Origin: Streptomyces tardus
Lineage (GTDB): Bacteria; Actinomycetota; Actinomycetes; Streptomycetales; Streptomycetaceae
Direction: 5' to 3'
Length of the DNA stretch: 64,000 nt
NCBI RefSeq assembly: GCF_018101125.2
Contig: NZ_JAELVF020000002.1
Location: 213,853-277,852, forward strand
In this document: positions 52,135 to 61,424 of the stretch, piece by piece
How the letters are laid out: every line of letters starts with the position of its first letter
Numbering within the stretch: the first letter of the stretch is position 1
Translations under genes and position numbers: made by a program
Notes under the pieces: model-generated
What the model saw: the letters and a program-made list of their open reading frames with translations, nothing else
The model's database searches: none
What the model was told of the DNA's origin: nothing

Positions 52135-54867
52135 CTAGGGCTGGGTGCCCGTGATCCACCGGTTGAGCGGTACCTCCTGGAGGAAGCGCTGTCGCCGCTC
52201 CGGCTCCTCGATGCTCGCCGCCTTGCGCTCCACCTCGCCGCGCGCCCGCTCCAGCAACTGTGTCGACTCGGCCTGCGCTCCGACGGCCTCCAGCGCGCAC
52301 GCCGCGTCGTGGAGAACCTCTTCGGTCCGCAGTGCCGGCATGTCGCCGTACTGTTCGAGCAGAGCCAGTGCCTGGCGAGCGTGGGCAGCTGCCGCAGTGG
52401 CGTCGCCACGTCGCAGGGCCACCCTTCCGCGCAACGACAGTGCGGCGATCCGGCTGCGGTGCATCCCGCTGCGAACGGTCTCCTCGATGGTGTCCGAGGC
52501 GAGCCGATCGGCGAAGTCCAGATCCTCCTCCCCCGGACGTCCCTCTTCCGCGAGCGCCACGAGTACCTCGACGTAGAGGTTGCGCACGATGGGTACGAGG
52601 TTGGCCAGCCAGGTGCGCTCGGTCTCGGCCCAGGCAGCAGCGGCCAGATCGCGCGCCTCCTGCCGGCGAGCCGGGTCCTGCGCGTACAGCAGGGCGAGCA
52701 GTGCCGTGTTGTAGGCATGCCAGCCGCTGTCCGCGCCGCGTGCGGCCTCGATGTCGCGGGCTTCGGCGAGTACGGCTTCCGCTTCGGTGAACTCGCCTGT
52801 CGCGAGGTGCAGTTGGGCGAGGTAGTTGAGCGCGATGGGGAGCTCGGTGCACAGTCTCTCGGCACGCAGGCGCTCGGTGCAGCGCACCAGGCGGTTGCGG
52901 CCCTCGCCGAACCGGCCGTGGTCGAAGAGGTTGACGCCGAGCTGCATCTCGTTGAGGTTGCGGGCGTGCTGGAGGACCGGGCTGTTCGCCTCGCCCAGGA
53001 GCGGTTCGGAGGCGTACAGCTCCTCGGCCTCGATGAGCACCCGCAGTCCCGCTTCCAGGTTCCGTTTGGGAAGCTGCCGCCCGTACTCCACCTTCGCCAC
53101 GAACAGGGCCACCGGGTCGCCGGCCTCCTCGGCCCGCTCGACCGCGGCGGCGAGCTTGTCCAGCGAGGGCTCGAGGCCGAACTTGACCAGCAGTGTCTTG
53201 CCACGGAGCAGCGTGGTACGGGCGATCTGCCGCTGGTCGCCGAGTCTCAGCGCAGCCTGCTCGGCCTCGTCCGCAAGGCGGTCGATGTCGGGGCCGTCGG
53301 CCACCGTGGTGTGGCCCTGCCAGCGGACCTCGGTCAGGCTGAGCAGCAACTCCACTGCTTCGACGAACTGCGCGTCCCGATGACCTTCCGGATCGGGCTC
53401 CAGCGCCCGTACTGCCTCGATCGCCACCAGGCAGTGCTGCTCGGCCTCCGTGAACGACAGGCCGCTCAGCGCCACCGAGCGGGCAAGCTCGTGGTGGGCG
53501 GCTGCCGAGTCCAGCCGCCGTGCGAAGCCGGCTCGGCGCAACTGCCGAGCCGTCGCCAGGCGCACTTCGTACGGCGTCTGCCTGTTCTGCCAGTTCCGCT
53601 CGGCCAACCGTGTCAGGGCGTCGGCCAGCTCGGCGTGCCGAGTCTCGCGCAGGCCGGTGCTCTGGTGCTGCCGGTATATCGCGGCCCGCAGTGCCTGATG
53701 TTCGAACTCGTAGCTGTCCGAGCCCAGATGCTCAACCCAGTCGGGCCGCTCTTCGACCGCGCGGATCAGCCCGTGCACGCTGGAGATGCGCAGAAGCCGC
53801 TCCATCACGTGGGAGTGGTCCTCTCGGAGCACCTCCGCGAGGACGGCCGCGACGAAGGTGTTCCCGTAACAGGTGGCCAGTTTCAGCAGGTCCCGGTCCG
53901 CCTCCTCGACTCGGTCGAAGCGGCGGGCGAAGGCCTCCGGAAGCCGGCGCGGCAACGACACGGTGGAGACACCGTCGCCGGGGAGCAGGGCCAGGCACTG
54001 CCGGAGGAAGACAGGGCTGCCCGCGGTCACTTCGGTCAGGGCTCCGGCCAGTTTCTGCTGCTCGGAGGCAGACGCTCCGGGGCGGTCCAGCGTCACCCAG
54101 TCCATGACCGCGTCCGGCGGCAACGCTGACAGTGATTCACGGACGATGTGCGACAGGCTCTGCGCTCCGTCCCGCGCCGTCCACAGGGCGAGCAGCTCCG
54201 CGACCGCCTCAGCGTTGGTCGCCGGCTCGCGCAGTGTGCGGCTGACGACCAGCCCCAACGGTGCGCCCGGCAGCTCCGCGACCAGGCGGTGCAGCACCTG
54301 GAGGCTACTCAGATCAATGTGCTGGATATCGTCCAGGATCAGCAGTACGGGTGCCCCGTCGCGCACGAGCCGCAGCAGCTCCTGAGCGATTCCCAGGGTC
54401 ACCGCCTGCTGTTGGGGCTGCAGGCTGTCGGCGGGCATCGAGCCGGAGTCGAGGGCCGCGGACACCACGTCCTGACCGATGGTCACCGCCGCCCCCAGGC
54501 CGGGCACCAGGTCCCCCACCGCTTTCGGGGTGGACCACGCGGCAGCGACGCCCATGCGCCGCAGCCTGGACCAGAAGGTCTGCTGCGGCTTCACGGTCTC
54601 GCCCAGTGCGAGGAGCGCGTCGTACGCGAGGTGGAAGGCGGTGGTCGAAGTCGCCGCCCCGCAGGACAACTGCACCACACGGCAGTTGGTCGCACCGGGC
54701 TGCTGCTCCTGCCCCGCCTTGCGGGCGAACGCCGTCAACAGCGCCGTCTTCCCCATCCCGCTCTCGGCCTCGACGATGACCAACCGCCCGGCACCATCCA
54801 CCACTTCACGGGCAGCCTGCTGCAGCCGCGCCATGGTCTCGACCCGGTCGACGAACGCTGTCGACAC
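52135..54867 (-). CDS. Large STAND-type ATPase with TPR-like repeats
   Basis: About 910 residues. The N-terminus has the AAA/STAND P-loop VIVEAESGMGKTALLTAF, a Walker B VLLILDDIQHIDLSSLQVL, and a GLVVSRTLRE sensor-like segment. From about residue 420 onward it is helical repeat sequence of TPR/MalT type (for example QLHLATGEFTEAEAVLAEA, RRGDATAAAAHARQALALL). LuxR-family giants (LAL) look like this but end in a LuxR helix-turn-helix, which is missing here, so it may be a signalling or defence STAND protein. The GTG at 54867 is preferred because AGGGGAGGGG precedes it. Target unknown. Confidence 0.75.
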   Translation of the reverse strand: MSTAFVDRVETMARLQQAAREVVDGAGRLVIVEAESGMGKTALLTAFARKAGQEQQPGATNCRVVQLSCGAATSTTAFHLAYDALLALGETVKPQQTFWSRLRRMGVAAAWSTPKAVGDLVPGLGAAVTIGQDVVSAALDSGSMPADSLQPQQQAVTLGIAQELLRLVRDGAPVLLILDDIQHIDLSSLQVLHRLVAELPGAPLGLVVSRTLREPATNAEAVAELLALWTARDGAQSLSHIVRESLSALPPDAVMDWVTLDRPGASASEQQKLAGALTEVTAGSPVFLRQCLALLPGDGVSTVSLPRRLPEAFARRFDRVEEADRDLLKLATCYGNTFVAAVLAEVLREDHSHVMERLLRISSVHGLIRAVEERPDWVEHLGSDSYEFEHQALRAAIYRQHQSTGLRETRHAELADALTRLAERNWQNRQTPYEVRLATARQLRRAGFARRLDSAAAHHELARSVALSGLSFTEAEQHCLVAIEAVRALEPDPEGHRDAQFVEAVELLLSLTEVRWQGHTTVADGPDIDRLADEAEQAALRLGDQRQIARTTLLRGKTLLVKFGLEPSLDKLAAAVERAEEAGDPVALFVAKVEYGRQLPKRNLEAGLRVLIEAEELYASEPLLGEANSPVLQHARNLNEMQLGVNLFDHGRFGEGRNRLVRCTERLRAERLCTELPIALNYLAQLHLATGEFTEAEAVLAEARDIEAARGADSGWHAYNTALLALLYAQDPARRQEARDLAAAAWAETERTWLANLVPIVRNLYVEVLVALAEEGRPGEEDLDFADRLASDTIEETVRSGMHRSRIAALSLRGRVALRRGDATAAAAHARQALALLEQYGDMPALRTEEVLHDAACALEAVGAQAESTQLLERARGEVERKAASIEEPERRQRFLQEVPLNRWITGTQP

Positions 54868-55013
54868 CCCGTCCCCTCCCCTAACGATCACTCAATTCCA
54901 AGCGGCAGCAATATTCCCGGCGCTGCCTCGCTGAACCCTAGTGCAGCGACAGGAAGGCCGCGGAGAAGATCGTCGGCAACCAGCCCAGCAAGGCGCGGGA
55001 TCCGGCATGGCAG

Positions 55014-55057
55014 GGAGCGGTGCCGTCAGGTGCGGGAACACCTGACGGCACCGCTCC
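55014..55057 (-). terminator. Strong hairpin terminator after the C39-like gene
   Basis: A 19-bp perfect stem (GGAGCGGTGCCGTCAGGTG and its complement) with a 6-nt loop CGGGAA, 12 bp past the C39-like stop on the minus strand. It separates that transcript from the STAND gene. Confidence 0.85.
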
Positions 55058-55069
55058 CCGGACCGGCCG

Positions 55070-56482
55070 CTAGCGGATGCCGAGGTCCTTCAGGGCGCGG
55101 CGCTGGACTGCGCTCGGCTTGGCCGGGAGGTAGATGTAGCAGACGCCGCCGGAGCCGGATGCCTCCTTGCCCTCCGCGTTGTAGCGCTTGGTGCGGAGCC
55201 AGATGTTCTCCCACTGGCGGCGCTTGTAGACGTGGCGGACGTCGCTGTTGTCGCTGCCGGCGGGGTCGTTGGCGATGACGTCGCCGTCCTCGGTGAAGCC
55301 GACGACGGTCATCAGGTGGCCCGCGGTGCCGTAGCCGGCGCCGTCCAACTCCTCGGCCAGGAAGGACTGGGAGGTGATCAGCGGGATGCCCGCGCGGATC
55401 AGGTGCTCCACGTCCGCGAGGGAGTCCAGGCGGAGCACGATGCCCTGCATGTCGCGGTAGGTGGCGGCGTAGGCGGCGTTGAACGGCCAGTTGCCGCAGC
55501 CCTGGTACTGGTAGTCGAAGGTCTGGCGGGCGGCGTGGCAGACCTGCGGGTCGTCGTACTCCGGCTCGACCCAGGCGAGGTCCTCCTCGCTGGGCCCGCG
55601 TCCCCAGTACTCGATGATCATCTGCGAGGAGGTGGGGCTGCACCAGGCCTCGCCGCCGTTGTCGTACTCGGGGTAGCGGCCGACGTGGACGTTCTGGGAG
55701 TACGTGGGCACGTCCAGTTCCACGCCGCTCGCCTCGCCGGGCTCGGAGGCCGGTACCTCGAAGCGTTCCGGCACCGCGGAGGCCATCACGCCGCCGCGCC
55801 ACACGGTCGGGGTCGCGTCCGAACCGGGTGTGCGCAGCAGTGTCAGCCGCAGCTGGAAGGCGGCCAGCAGCGGGCCGGCCTCCGTGTCGTCGACGGAGAC
55901 GGTGTCGGTCCACACCGAGGTGCGGTCGTCGCCCTGGTCGTCGACGGAGGTGCGCCGCGGTACGTCGCTGCCGTCGCCGGAGGCCCAGACACCGAGGGTG
56001 TACCAGGGGGTGGTCTCACCGTCGGTGTACGTCCCCTGCACCTCGGTTCGCACCCAACTGCCTTCCGGCGTACGGGCGTTCCACGAGGCGATCAGTTCGG
56101 TGGCGGGGGTGTCCAGTTCGGTGACCGGGCCGGTCCAGCGCGCGTACTCCCAGCTGGTGGTCTCGGTGCCGCCGTGCGGGTCCTCGTACTCCACCGTGCC
56201 CTGTGCGCTGTCGATGACGATCCCGGCGCGCTTGACCGCATCGACGCGGGTGCCCTCGCCGGTACCGGTGGCCCAGTCCGCCGCGGTCGTCCAGGCGTGG
56301 TAGCTCACTGTCGACTCCTCGGCGGCGTTGCGGGCTGCGGGTCCGGCGAGGCCGGCGGGGGTACGGGCGCCGGCCGGGAGGCGGGCGCCCGACGCGGACG
56401 CGGCGGACGCGGCACCGAGACCGGCGGCTGCTGCGAGCGCCGCGGTCAGAACGGTACGGCGAGTGGCGGAAGTTCGGCTCAT
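55070..56482 (-). CDS. Tat-exported C39-like peptidase family protein
   Basis: A 470-residue secreted protein. The Tat signal is SATRRTVLTAALAAAAGLGA with cleavage near ASASGA. The N-terminal half is beta-rich (WTTAADWATGTGEG and similar). The C-terminal half is a papain-like C39 domain with Cys in GGEAWCSPTSSQMI, His in GTAGHLMTVVGF and Asp in VIANDPAG. Such proteins may cleave peptides in the cell envelope. The substrate is unknown. A strong terminator follows. ATG at 56482 is the natural start for the Tat motif. Confidence 0.82.
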   Translation of the reverse strand: MSRTSATRRTVLTAALAAAAGLGAASAASASGARLPAGARTPAGLAGPAARNAAEESTVSYHAWTTAADWATGTGEGTRVDAVKRAGIVIDSAQGTVEYEDPHGGTETTSWEYARWTGPVTELDTPATELIASWNARTPEGSWVRTEVQGTYTDGETTPWYTLGVWASGDGSDVPRRTSVDDQGDDRTSVWTDTVSVDDTEAGPLLAAFQLRLTLLRTPGSDATPTVWRGGVMASAVPERFEVPASEPGEASGVELDVPTYSQNVHVGRYPEYDNGGEAWCSPTSSQMIIEYWGRGPSEEDLAWVEPEYDDPQVCHAARQTFDYQYQGCGNWPFNAAYAATYRDMQGIVLRLDSLADVEHLIRAGIPLITSQSFLAEELDGAGYGTAGHLMTVVGFTEDGDVIANDPAGSDNSDVRHVYKRRQWENIWLRTKRYNAEGKEASGSGGVCYIYLPAKPSAVQRRALKDLGIR

Positions 56483-56770
56483 GCGGTGGGGTCCCCCAGT
56501 TCGGTGTACGGGCGGCGGCCGGCCGTTGCGCGGCGGATCACTCCACTATCGCGAGCGGCGGAGTCGGGGACCAGTGCCCCCGCCCAACGGGTGCGCACCA
56601 ATATTGGCGTGGACCAGTGTCAACGGGGCCGGTGCGGCGGGTGGGTGGGCAGCGCCGGCCGGCCGCCGGGGGCGCTCGGGCACGGCCGTTCGGTGAACGA
56701 ACCGCCGGGGGTGGCCGCTCCTCGCAGGTCGGGCACCGGGTTGCGGGCGCTGCGGTCCTACGGTCGCTAC

Positions 56771-58021
56771 ATGCGCGACCTCCCCGTACTGCCCACTTCG
56801 CCGCGTTTCTGGCGCAGTCCGCTGCGCGGCACCCGCTTGACCTCCGTGCTCGGCCTCGTACTGCTCGTCGGCGTCCCGGTGCTGTTCCTGACCGGCCTGC
56901 TCTCCTACGCCGCGTACAACCCGGACCTGGCGCCGGTGAACGACACGACCCCCGACAAGGGGCTGCTCGGCTTCTACCTGTTCCCCTGGCCGACCGACCC
57001 GCACTGGCTGTACCGGCTGAACCAGGGTGTGCACGTGACGCTCGGCGTCACGCTGATTCCGGTGCTGCTCGCCAAGCTGTGGTCGGTGGTTCCGCGGCTG
57101 TTCGCGCTGCCGCCGGTGCGCTCCCTCGTCCACGGGCTGGAGCGGATCTCGCTGCTTCTGCTGGTCGGCGGCGGCCTGTTTGTCTTCGCGACCGGGGTGC
57201 TGAACGTCCAGCTGGACTACCTCTTCCCGGGCTCCTTCTACCCGCTGCACTTCTACGGGGCCTGGATCTTCCTCGCGGCGTTCCTCACCCATGCCGTGCT
57301 CCGGGTGCCGGTCGCGGTGCGGAACCTGCGGACCCTCCGGAAGGCCGGACCGCAGGGCCGTACGGACGTCCTGGCCGCGCCCGAGCCCGACCCGCCGACC
57401 GTCTCTCGGCGCGGCGCCCTCTGGTTCGTGGGCGGGGGCTCGGCGCTCCTGTTCGCCACCACGGTCGGGCGCAGCTTCGACAGCCTGCGCCCGACGGCGC
57501 TGCTCGCCCCGCGCGGCGGGCCCGAACCGGGCGGCGGCCCGAACGGTTTCCAGATCAACAAGACCGCTGCCGCCGCGGGCATCAAAGCGTCCGAGACCGG
57601 CGCGGACACCTGGCGTCTGACGGTCGTCGGGCGTACCGGGACGGTCCGTCTCAGCCGGGCACAGCTCGCCGAAATGCCCCTGCACACGGCCGAGTTGCCG
57701 ATCGCCTGCGTCGAGGGCTGGTCCACGGGCGACCAGCGGTGGCGGGGCGTGCGGCTGAGCGATCTCGCCGCTCTCGTCGGATACGGCGGCGACGGCCCTC
57801 CCCCGGACGTGACGGTCGAATCCCTTCAGCGCCGGGGCGCGTTCCGGCGGGGCGCGCTGCGGGCCAACCAGGTGGCCGATCCGCGCTCCCTGCTCGCGCT
57901 GTACGTCAACGGCGCGCGGCTCTCACCGGATCACGGCTATCCGGCGCGCGTCATCGTGCCGGCCGCGCCCGGGGTGCTCAACACCAAGTGGGTGGCCCGG
58001 CTGAACTTCGAGAGGCTGTGA
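56771..58021 (+). CDS. Membrane molybdopterin-dependent oxidoreductase (sulfite-oxidase fold with cytochrome-b-like helices)
   Basis: A 416-residue protein. The N-terminal half has about five membrane helices with His residues typical of a b-type haem membrane domain (VLGLVLLVGVPVLFLTGLL, NQGVHVTLGVTLIPVLLAK, LHFYGAWIFLAAFLTHAVL). The C-terminal half has the molybdopterin sulfite-oxidase fold: WRLTVVGRTG, LPIACVEGWSTGDQRWRGV with the Mo-ligand Cys, and the closing VPAAPGVLNTKWVARL. It probably passes electrons between the membrane and a Mo enzyme outside the cytoplasm. Substrate unknown. ATG at 56771 begins MRDLPVLP. The following membrane gene starts 3 bp after the stop. Confidence 0.82.
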   Translation: MRDLPVLPTSPRFWRSPLRGTRLTSVLGLVLLVGVPVLFLTGLLSYAAYNPDLAPVNDTTPDKGLLGFYLFPWPTDPHWLYRLNQGVHVTLGVTLIPVLLAKLWSVVPRLFALPPVRSLVHGLERISLLLLVGGGLFVFATGVLNVQLDYLFPGSFYPLHFYGAWIFLAAFLTHAVLRVPVAVRNLRTLRKAGPQGRTDVLAAPEPDPPTVSRRGALWFVGGGSALLFATTVGRSFDSLRPTALLAPRGGPEPGGGPNGFQINKTAAAAGIKASETGADTWRLTVVGRTGTVRLSRAQLAEMPLHTAELPIACVEGWSTGDQRWRGVRLSDLAALVGYGGDGPPPDVTVESLQRRGAFRRGALRANQVADPRSLLALYVNGARLSPDHGYPARVIVPAAPGVLNTKWVARLNFERL

Positions 58022-58024
58022 CCC

Positions 58025-58513
58025 GTGTCGGACCGGAAGACCACCCACCGCGCCCCCGGGCCGCGACTGCCGCTGGGCAGCCCGCTCCAACTCGCCCTGC
58101 TGCTCTGCTCGTTCGCGCTCTCCGCCTACGTCGGCATCCGGTTGCTCGCCGACGACTGGCTCGGTGTGGCGCTGTGGATCGTCGGCGCGGCGCTGCTGCA
58201 CGACCTCGTGCTGCTGCCGCTGTACTCGGCCGCGGACCGGGCCCTGCTGGCGACGGCCGGAGCCGTCGGCGAACGGGCCCTGGCGGGATACGTACGGGTG
58301 CCCGCCGCGTTCTCGCTCCTGTTGCTGCTCGTCTGGTTCCCGACGATCAGCGGGAGGACCGAGGACGCCTACCGTGCGGCCTCCGGTCTGTCCTCCGACC
58401 GCTTCCTGACCAACTGGCTGCTCGTGACGGCCGCGCTCTTCGGCGCCAGTGCGCTGCTGCTCGCCGTTTCGGTCCTGCGCAGCCGCAGCTCGACCGGGCC
58501 GGACGCTCACTGA
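58025..58513 (+). CDS. Integral membrane protein coupled to the molybdopterin gene
   Basis: 162 residues with four hydrophobic segments: LQLALLLCSFALSAYVGIRL, LGVALWIVGAALLHDLVLLP, VPAAFSLLLLLVWFPTI and LVTAALFGASALLLAVSVL. No catalytic motif or family is recognised. GTG at 58025 is 3 bp after the upstream stop, so it is co-translated and may be a membrane anchor or assembly partner of the molybdopterin protein. Confidence 0.7.
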   Translation: MSDRKTTHRAPGPRLPLGSPLQLALLLCSFALSAYVGIRLLADDWLGVALWIVGAALLHDLVLLPLYSAADRALLATAGAVGERALAGYVRVPAAFSLLLLLVWFPTISGRTEDAYRAASGLSSDRFLTNWLLVTAALFGASALLLAVSVLRSRSSTGPDAH

Positions 58514-59096
58514 GCGCCGCGCGCGGGCGGTACGCGCCGCGTTCCGCCCCCGACGTGTTCGCGCCGCCCCGGGCGGTCGGGCCTGCCGGGTCGGTACGGG
58601 TGCGCCGAGGCCGAGGTGGTGCGTGCGGTCAGCCGAGGTGGTGCGTGCGGCCGGGTCGGCGCGCGTGTGTTGGGCGCCGATGCGGACGCGTCGGCCCGTA
58701 CCCCTGCGCGGGCGGCGAGCGCGAGCGAGGCGGGTGGGTGAGCGCAGGCCGGGCCCTCCGGCCCGGCCGACACCCCGGGCGAACGCGGCAGCGGCAGGGG
58801 TGACGCCGGCGGACACAGCCGCGCGTACGGGCCGTTCCACGGACCGCCGCGACGTCCCGAAGGCTCTCGGTTGCGAGTTCGAATCACCGGATTACGGTGT
58901 GAAGAGGTACGCGCTCCCGAGGGCGTGGAAAGCGTGAACCCGACCCGAAAACCGCCTGCACCGAGCGGGCCCGTCTGCGGCAGTACCGGTTCGGCGAAAC
59001 TTCCCGGCGCCCGCCGAGGAGCGCGGCGCACAGCAGGAAGCTCGGTCTCCCGAGATCCGGCCGGACCCGGTCGCACAGCAACTTCTGGGAGGAACG
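58514..59096. other. Gene-free region with a short direct repeat
   Basis: 583 bp before the small repeat-peptide gene. CGAGGTGGTGCGTGCGG occurs twice in tandem-like arrangement near 58610-58650. GTTCGAATC near 58878 recalls a tRNA T-loop, but flanking stems do not pair. No convincing coding frame is seen; the promoter of the downstream operon is expected here. Confidence 0.45.
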
Positions 59097-59303
59097 ATGG
59101 TGCATTCCGAGGACCGGTCGACTGAGGAAGAGGGCCCCGCGGACAGCGGTGCGGCAGGCACCCCGGGCGTCCACGACGGCGGCGCGGACGGAGGCGCCGA
59201 CGGCGGCGCGGACAGCGGTGCCGAAGGTCCCGCGGACGGCGGCGCAGCCGGCACCCCCGGCGTACACGACGGTGGCGCCGACGGAGGGGCGGACCGCTCT
59301 TGA
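59097..59303 (+). CDS. Small Gly/Asp/Ala-rich repeat peptide, candidate precursor or small partner protein
   Basis: A 68-residue peptide that I do not recognise. After MVHSEDRSTEEE it consists of two similar blocks beginning GPADSGAAGTPGVHDGG and GPADGGAAGTPGVHDGG, rich in GADGGAD units. The ATG at 59097 has an excellent site GGGAGGA 3-4 bp upstream, and the TGA overlaps the TTG of the next gene (TTGA), so it is a real, coupled gene and not a shadow. It could be a ribosomal peptide precursor hydroxylated by the neighbouring oxygenase or simply a disordered partner. No Cys; many Asp and one His per block. Confidence 0.65.
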   Translation: MVHSEDRSTEEEGPADSGAAGTPGVHDGGADGGADGGADSGAEGPADGGAAGTPGVHDGGADGGADRS

Positions 59304-60502
59304 GCCTCCCGCGCGCCGAGACCCGGGACGCCGCCCCGCGGGGTGGCGTCCTGGAGTCGCGTCTGACCGGGCTCGGACGCGAGGAGTTCGCGCGCGACGT
59401 CTGGGCCCGTACGGCGCTGCTGACCCGGAACGCGGACGACTTCTCCGATCTGTTCTCCGCGTCCGCCGTCGACGAGCTGGTCGCACGCCGCGGTCTGCGC
59501 ACGCCGTTCCTGCGGGTGGCCAAGAACGGGTCGACGCTGCCCGAATCGTCGTTCACCTCGCCCGCCGGCGTCGGCGCCACCGTCTCCGACCAGCTCGACG
59601 ACACCGCGCTCTGGCGCGCCTTCGCCGACGGGGCGACCCTCGTACTGCAGGCGCTGCACCGCACCTGGGCGCCGGTGGCCGACCTCGTGACCGCGCTCGG
59701 CAGCGAGCTGGGCCACCCCGTGCAGGCCAACGCGTATGTGACGCCGCCGCAGAACCGGGGATTCGACGCCCACTACGACGTGCACGACGTCTTCGTGCTC
59801 CAGATCGAGGGCACGAAGCGCTGGATCGTCCACGAACCCGTACTGTCCCAGCCGCTGCGCGACCAGCCGTGGACCGATCACCGCGCTGCTGTGGCCGAGG
59901 CTGCCCGACGGAACGAGCCCGAGCTGGACGCGGAGCTGCGTCCCGGTGACGTCCTGTATCTGCCGCGCGGCTGGCTGCACTCCGCGCAGGCGCAGGGCGA
60001 GGTCTCGATCCACCTCACTCTCGGAATCCACGCCTGGACCCGCTACGCCCTGGCCGAGCAGCTCACCGGGGCCGCGCTTGCCGTCCTCAGGGACGACCCC
60101 GCGGCTCGCGGCACCCTCCCGCTGGGCGCCGACGATCTGGACGCCGAGATCGAAGTGATCCGTACGCGGCTGCTGGCGGCAGTCGCCGACGCCGAGCCGG
60201 AACCCCTCTTCCAACGGGCACGACGCGCCCAGGCACGCCCCGCGCCGCTCGGTCCGCTGGCCCAGCTCGCGGCCCTGCGCGAGCTGGGCCCCGCCACACC
60301 GGTCCGGCTGCGGCAGGCGGTCCAGGCCCGGCTCTCCGGCGTCAGGCTCTCCAGCCGAGTGGGATGGCTGGACTTCTCGGAGTCCGAACTCCCGCGTGTG
60401 TCACGGCTGTTGGACGGCGGCGTGCACACCGCGGGCGACCTCGGGATGGACCTCGCCGCGCGGCTGCTGCGCGCGGGCCTGCTGGTGGCGGCGGACCGGT
60501 GA
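59300..60502 (+). CDS. JmjC/cupin-domain oxygenase (ribosomal-oxygenase-like)
   Basis: A 400-residue 2-oxoglutarate- and Fe(II)-dependent oxygenase of the cupin_4/JmjC group (RoxA/YcfD-like). The iron motif is HYDVHDVFVLQIEG (His-x-Asp), with the second His in YLPRGWLHSAQAQGE and the cofactor Lys/Arg region GTKRWIVHEP. The C-terminal third is a winged-helix-like domain (FSESELPRVSRLLDG). Family members hydroxylate ribosomal proteins or peptides. The start is a TTG at 59300 overlapping the small peptide gene; the next gene overlaps its stop. It is the catalytic part of this three-gene operon. Confidence 0.82.
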   Translation: MSLPRAETRDAAPRGGVLESRLTGLGREEFARDVWARTALLTRNADDFSDLFSASAVDELVARRGLRTPFLRVAKNGSTLPESSFTSPAGVGATVSDQLDDTALWRAFADGATLVLQALHRTWAPVADLVTALGSELGHPVQANAYVTPPQNRGFDAHYDVHDVFVLQIEGTKRWIVHEPVLSQPLRDQPWTDHRAAVAEAARRNEPELDAELRPGDVLYLPRGWLHSAQAQGEVSIHLTLGIHAWTRYALAEQLTGAALAVLRDDPAARGTLPLGADDLDAEIEVIRTRLLAAVADAEPEPLFQRARRAQARPAPLGPLAQLAALRELGPATPVRLRQAVQARLSGVRLSSRVGWLDFSESELPRVSRLLDGGVHTAGDLGMDLAARLLRAGLLVAADR

Positions 60503-61410
60503 ACGCGGTCGAACCGCCGAGCGCCGGACGGTTCTTCTGCGCCGAGGCGGCCCGCGCCCGCGGCGATTTGTGTGCGGGCACCGCGCCGCACGGGGCAGTC
60601 TGGGTACTCATCGAGCACCGGGGCGGCTGGCCCGCCAACGGCTTCGACGGGCTGGACCTCGATCCGGCCGTCAAGGCACTCGTCCACTCCGGGGCCCGGG
60701 CGGCGCGGGCGCGCGTCCTCCTGGTCAGGCGCCACGGCCGCCGCCGGGCCGGAGGCAGCGACCGGTGGGCGGTGCTGCGCCACGGAGGGCCGGGCGCGCT
60801 GCGTCAGCAGTGGGGCAGCTGGCAGCGCGACCGTGACCTGGTACAGATCGCGGACGCGCTGGAGAGCCCGGGGGAACTCGGCCTGCCACCCGTCGTTCTG
60901 GTCTGCGCCCACGGTCTGCACGACGCCTGCTGCGCCGTTCGCGGCCGGCCCGTCGTCCGGGCGCTGAGCGAACGCTGGCCGGAGGCGGTGTGGGAGTGCA
61001 CCCACGTCGGCGGCGACCGTTTCGCGGCCAATGTCGTCGTACTGCCCGACGGCGTCTACTACGGCGGCCTGGACGCCCGTTCGTCGCTCGCCGTGGTCGA
61101 GGAGCATCTGGCCGACCGGATCCACGGCGGCTATCTGCGCGGTTACACCACCCTCCGCCCGCCGCAGCAGGCGGCCGTCGCGGCGGTGCTCGAACGCTTC
61201 GGTCCGGCGGGAAGGCACGACTACGCGATCGCCTCGACGGAGCGCTCCGGGGCGGGCTGGCGCATCCGCGTCCTCGGCCGCCCCCCGCATCCGGCGGAGC
61301 TCGACGTGGAGGTCGTCGCCCGGCGCTCCCCGCCGCGCAGACTGACCTGCCGCGGACCTGCCGACGGCGTGGCCGTCCGCTACGAGGCGACCTCCGTCCG
61401 CCTGCGCTGA
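60499..61410 (+). CDS. Sucrase/ferredoxin-like family protein
   Basis: A 303-residue thioredoxin-fold [2Fe-2S]-type protein. It has the family Cys residues FFCAEAARARGDLCAGTA, WVLIEHRGGWP, then CAHGLHDACCAVRGRP and VWECTHVGGDRFAANVVVLP with YYGGLD. Function of the family is not settled; an electron-transfer role is likely. The GTG at 60499 overlaps the oxygenase stop (GTGA). It could supply electrons to or protect the Fe(II) enzyme before it, which is inference from the coupling. Confidence 0.85.
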   Translation: MNAVEPPSAGRFFCAEAARARGDLCAGTAPHGAVWVLIEHRGGWPANGFDGLDLDPAVKALVHSGARAARARVLLVRRHGRRRAGGSDRWAVLRHGGPGALRQQWGSWQRDRDLVQIADALESPGELGLPPVVLVCAHGLHDACCAVRGRPVVRALSERWPEAVWECTHVGGDRFAANVVVLPDGVYYGGLDARSSLAVVEEHLADRIHGGYLRGYTTLRPPQQAAVAAVLERFGPAGRHDYAIASTERSGAGWRIRVLGRPPHPAELDVEVVARRSPPRRLTCRGPADGVAVRYEATSVRLR

Positions 61411-61424
61411 CCCGGGCCGCAGCC

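Noticed and set aside
52135..54867. Full LuxR-family (LAL) transcriptional activator
   Set aside because: The C-terminal LuxR helix-turn-helix expected for LAL regulators is absent; the protein ends in helical repeats.
58860..58900. tRNA-like T-loop GTTCGAATC
   Set aside because: The flanking bases do not form the T-stem, and no acceptor, D or anticodon arm is present.
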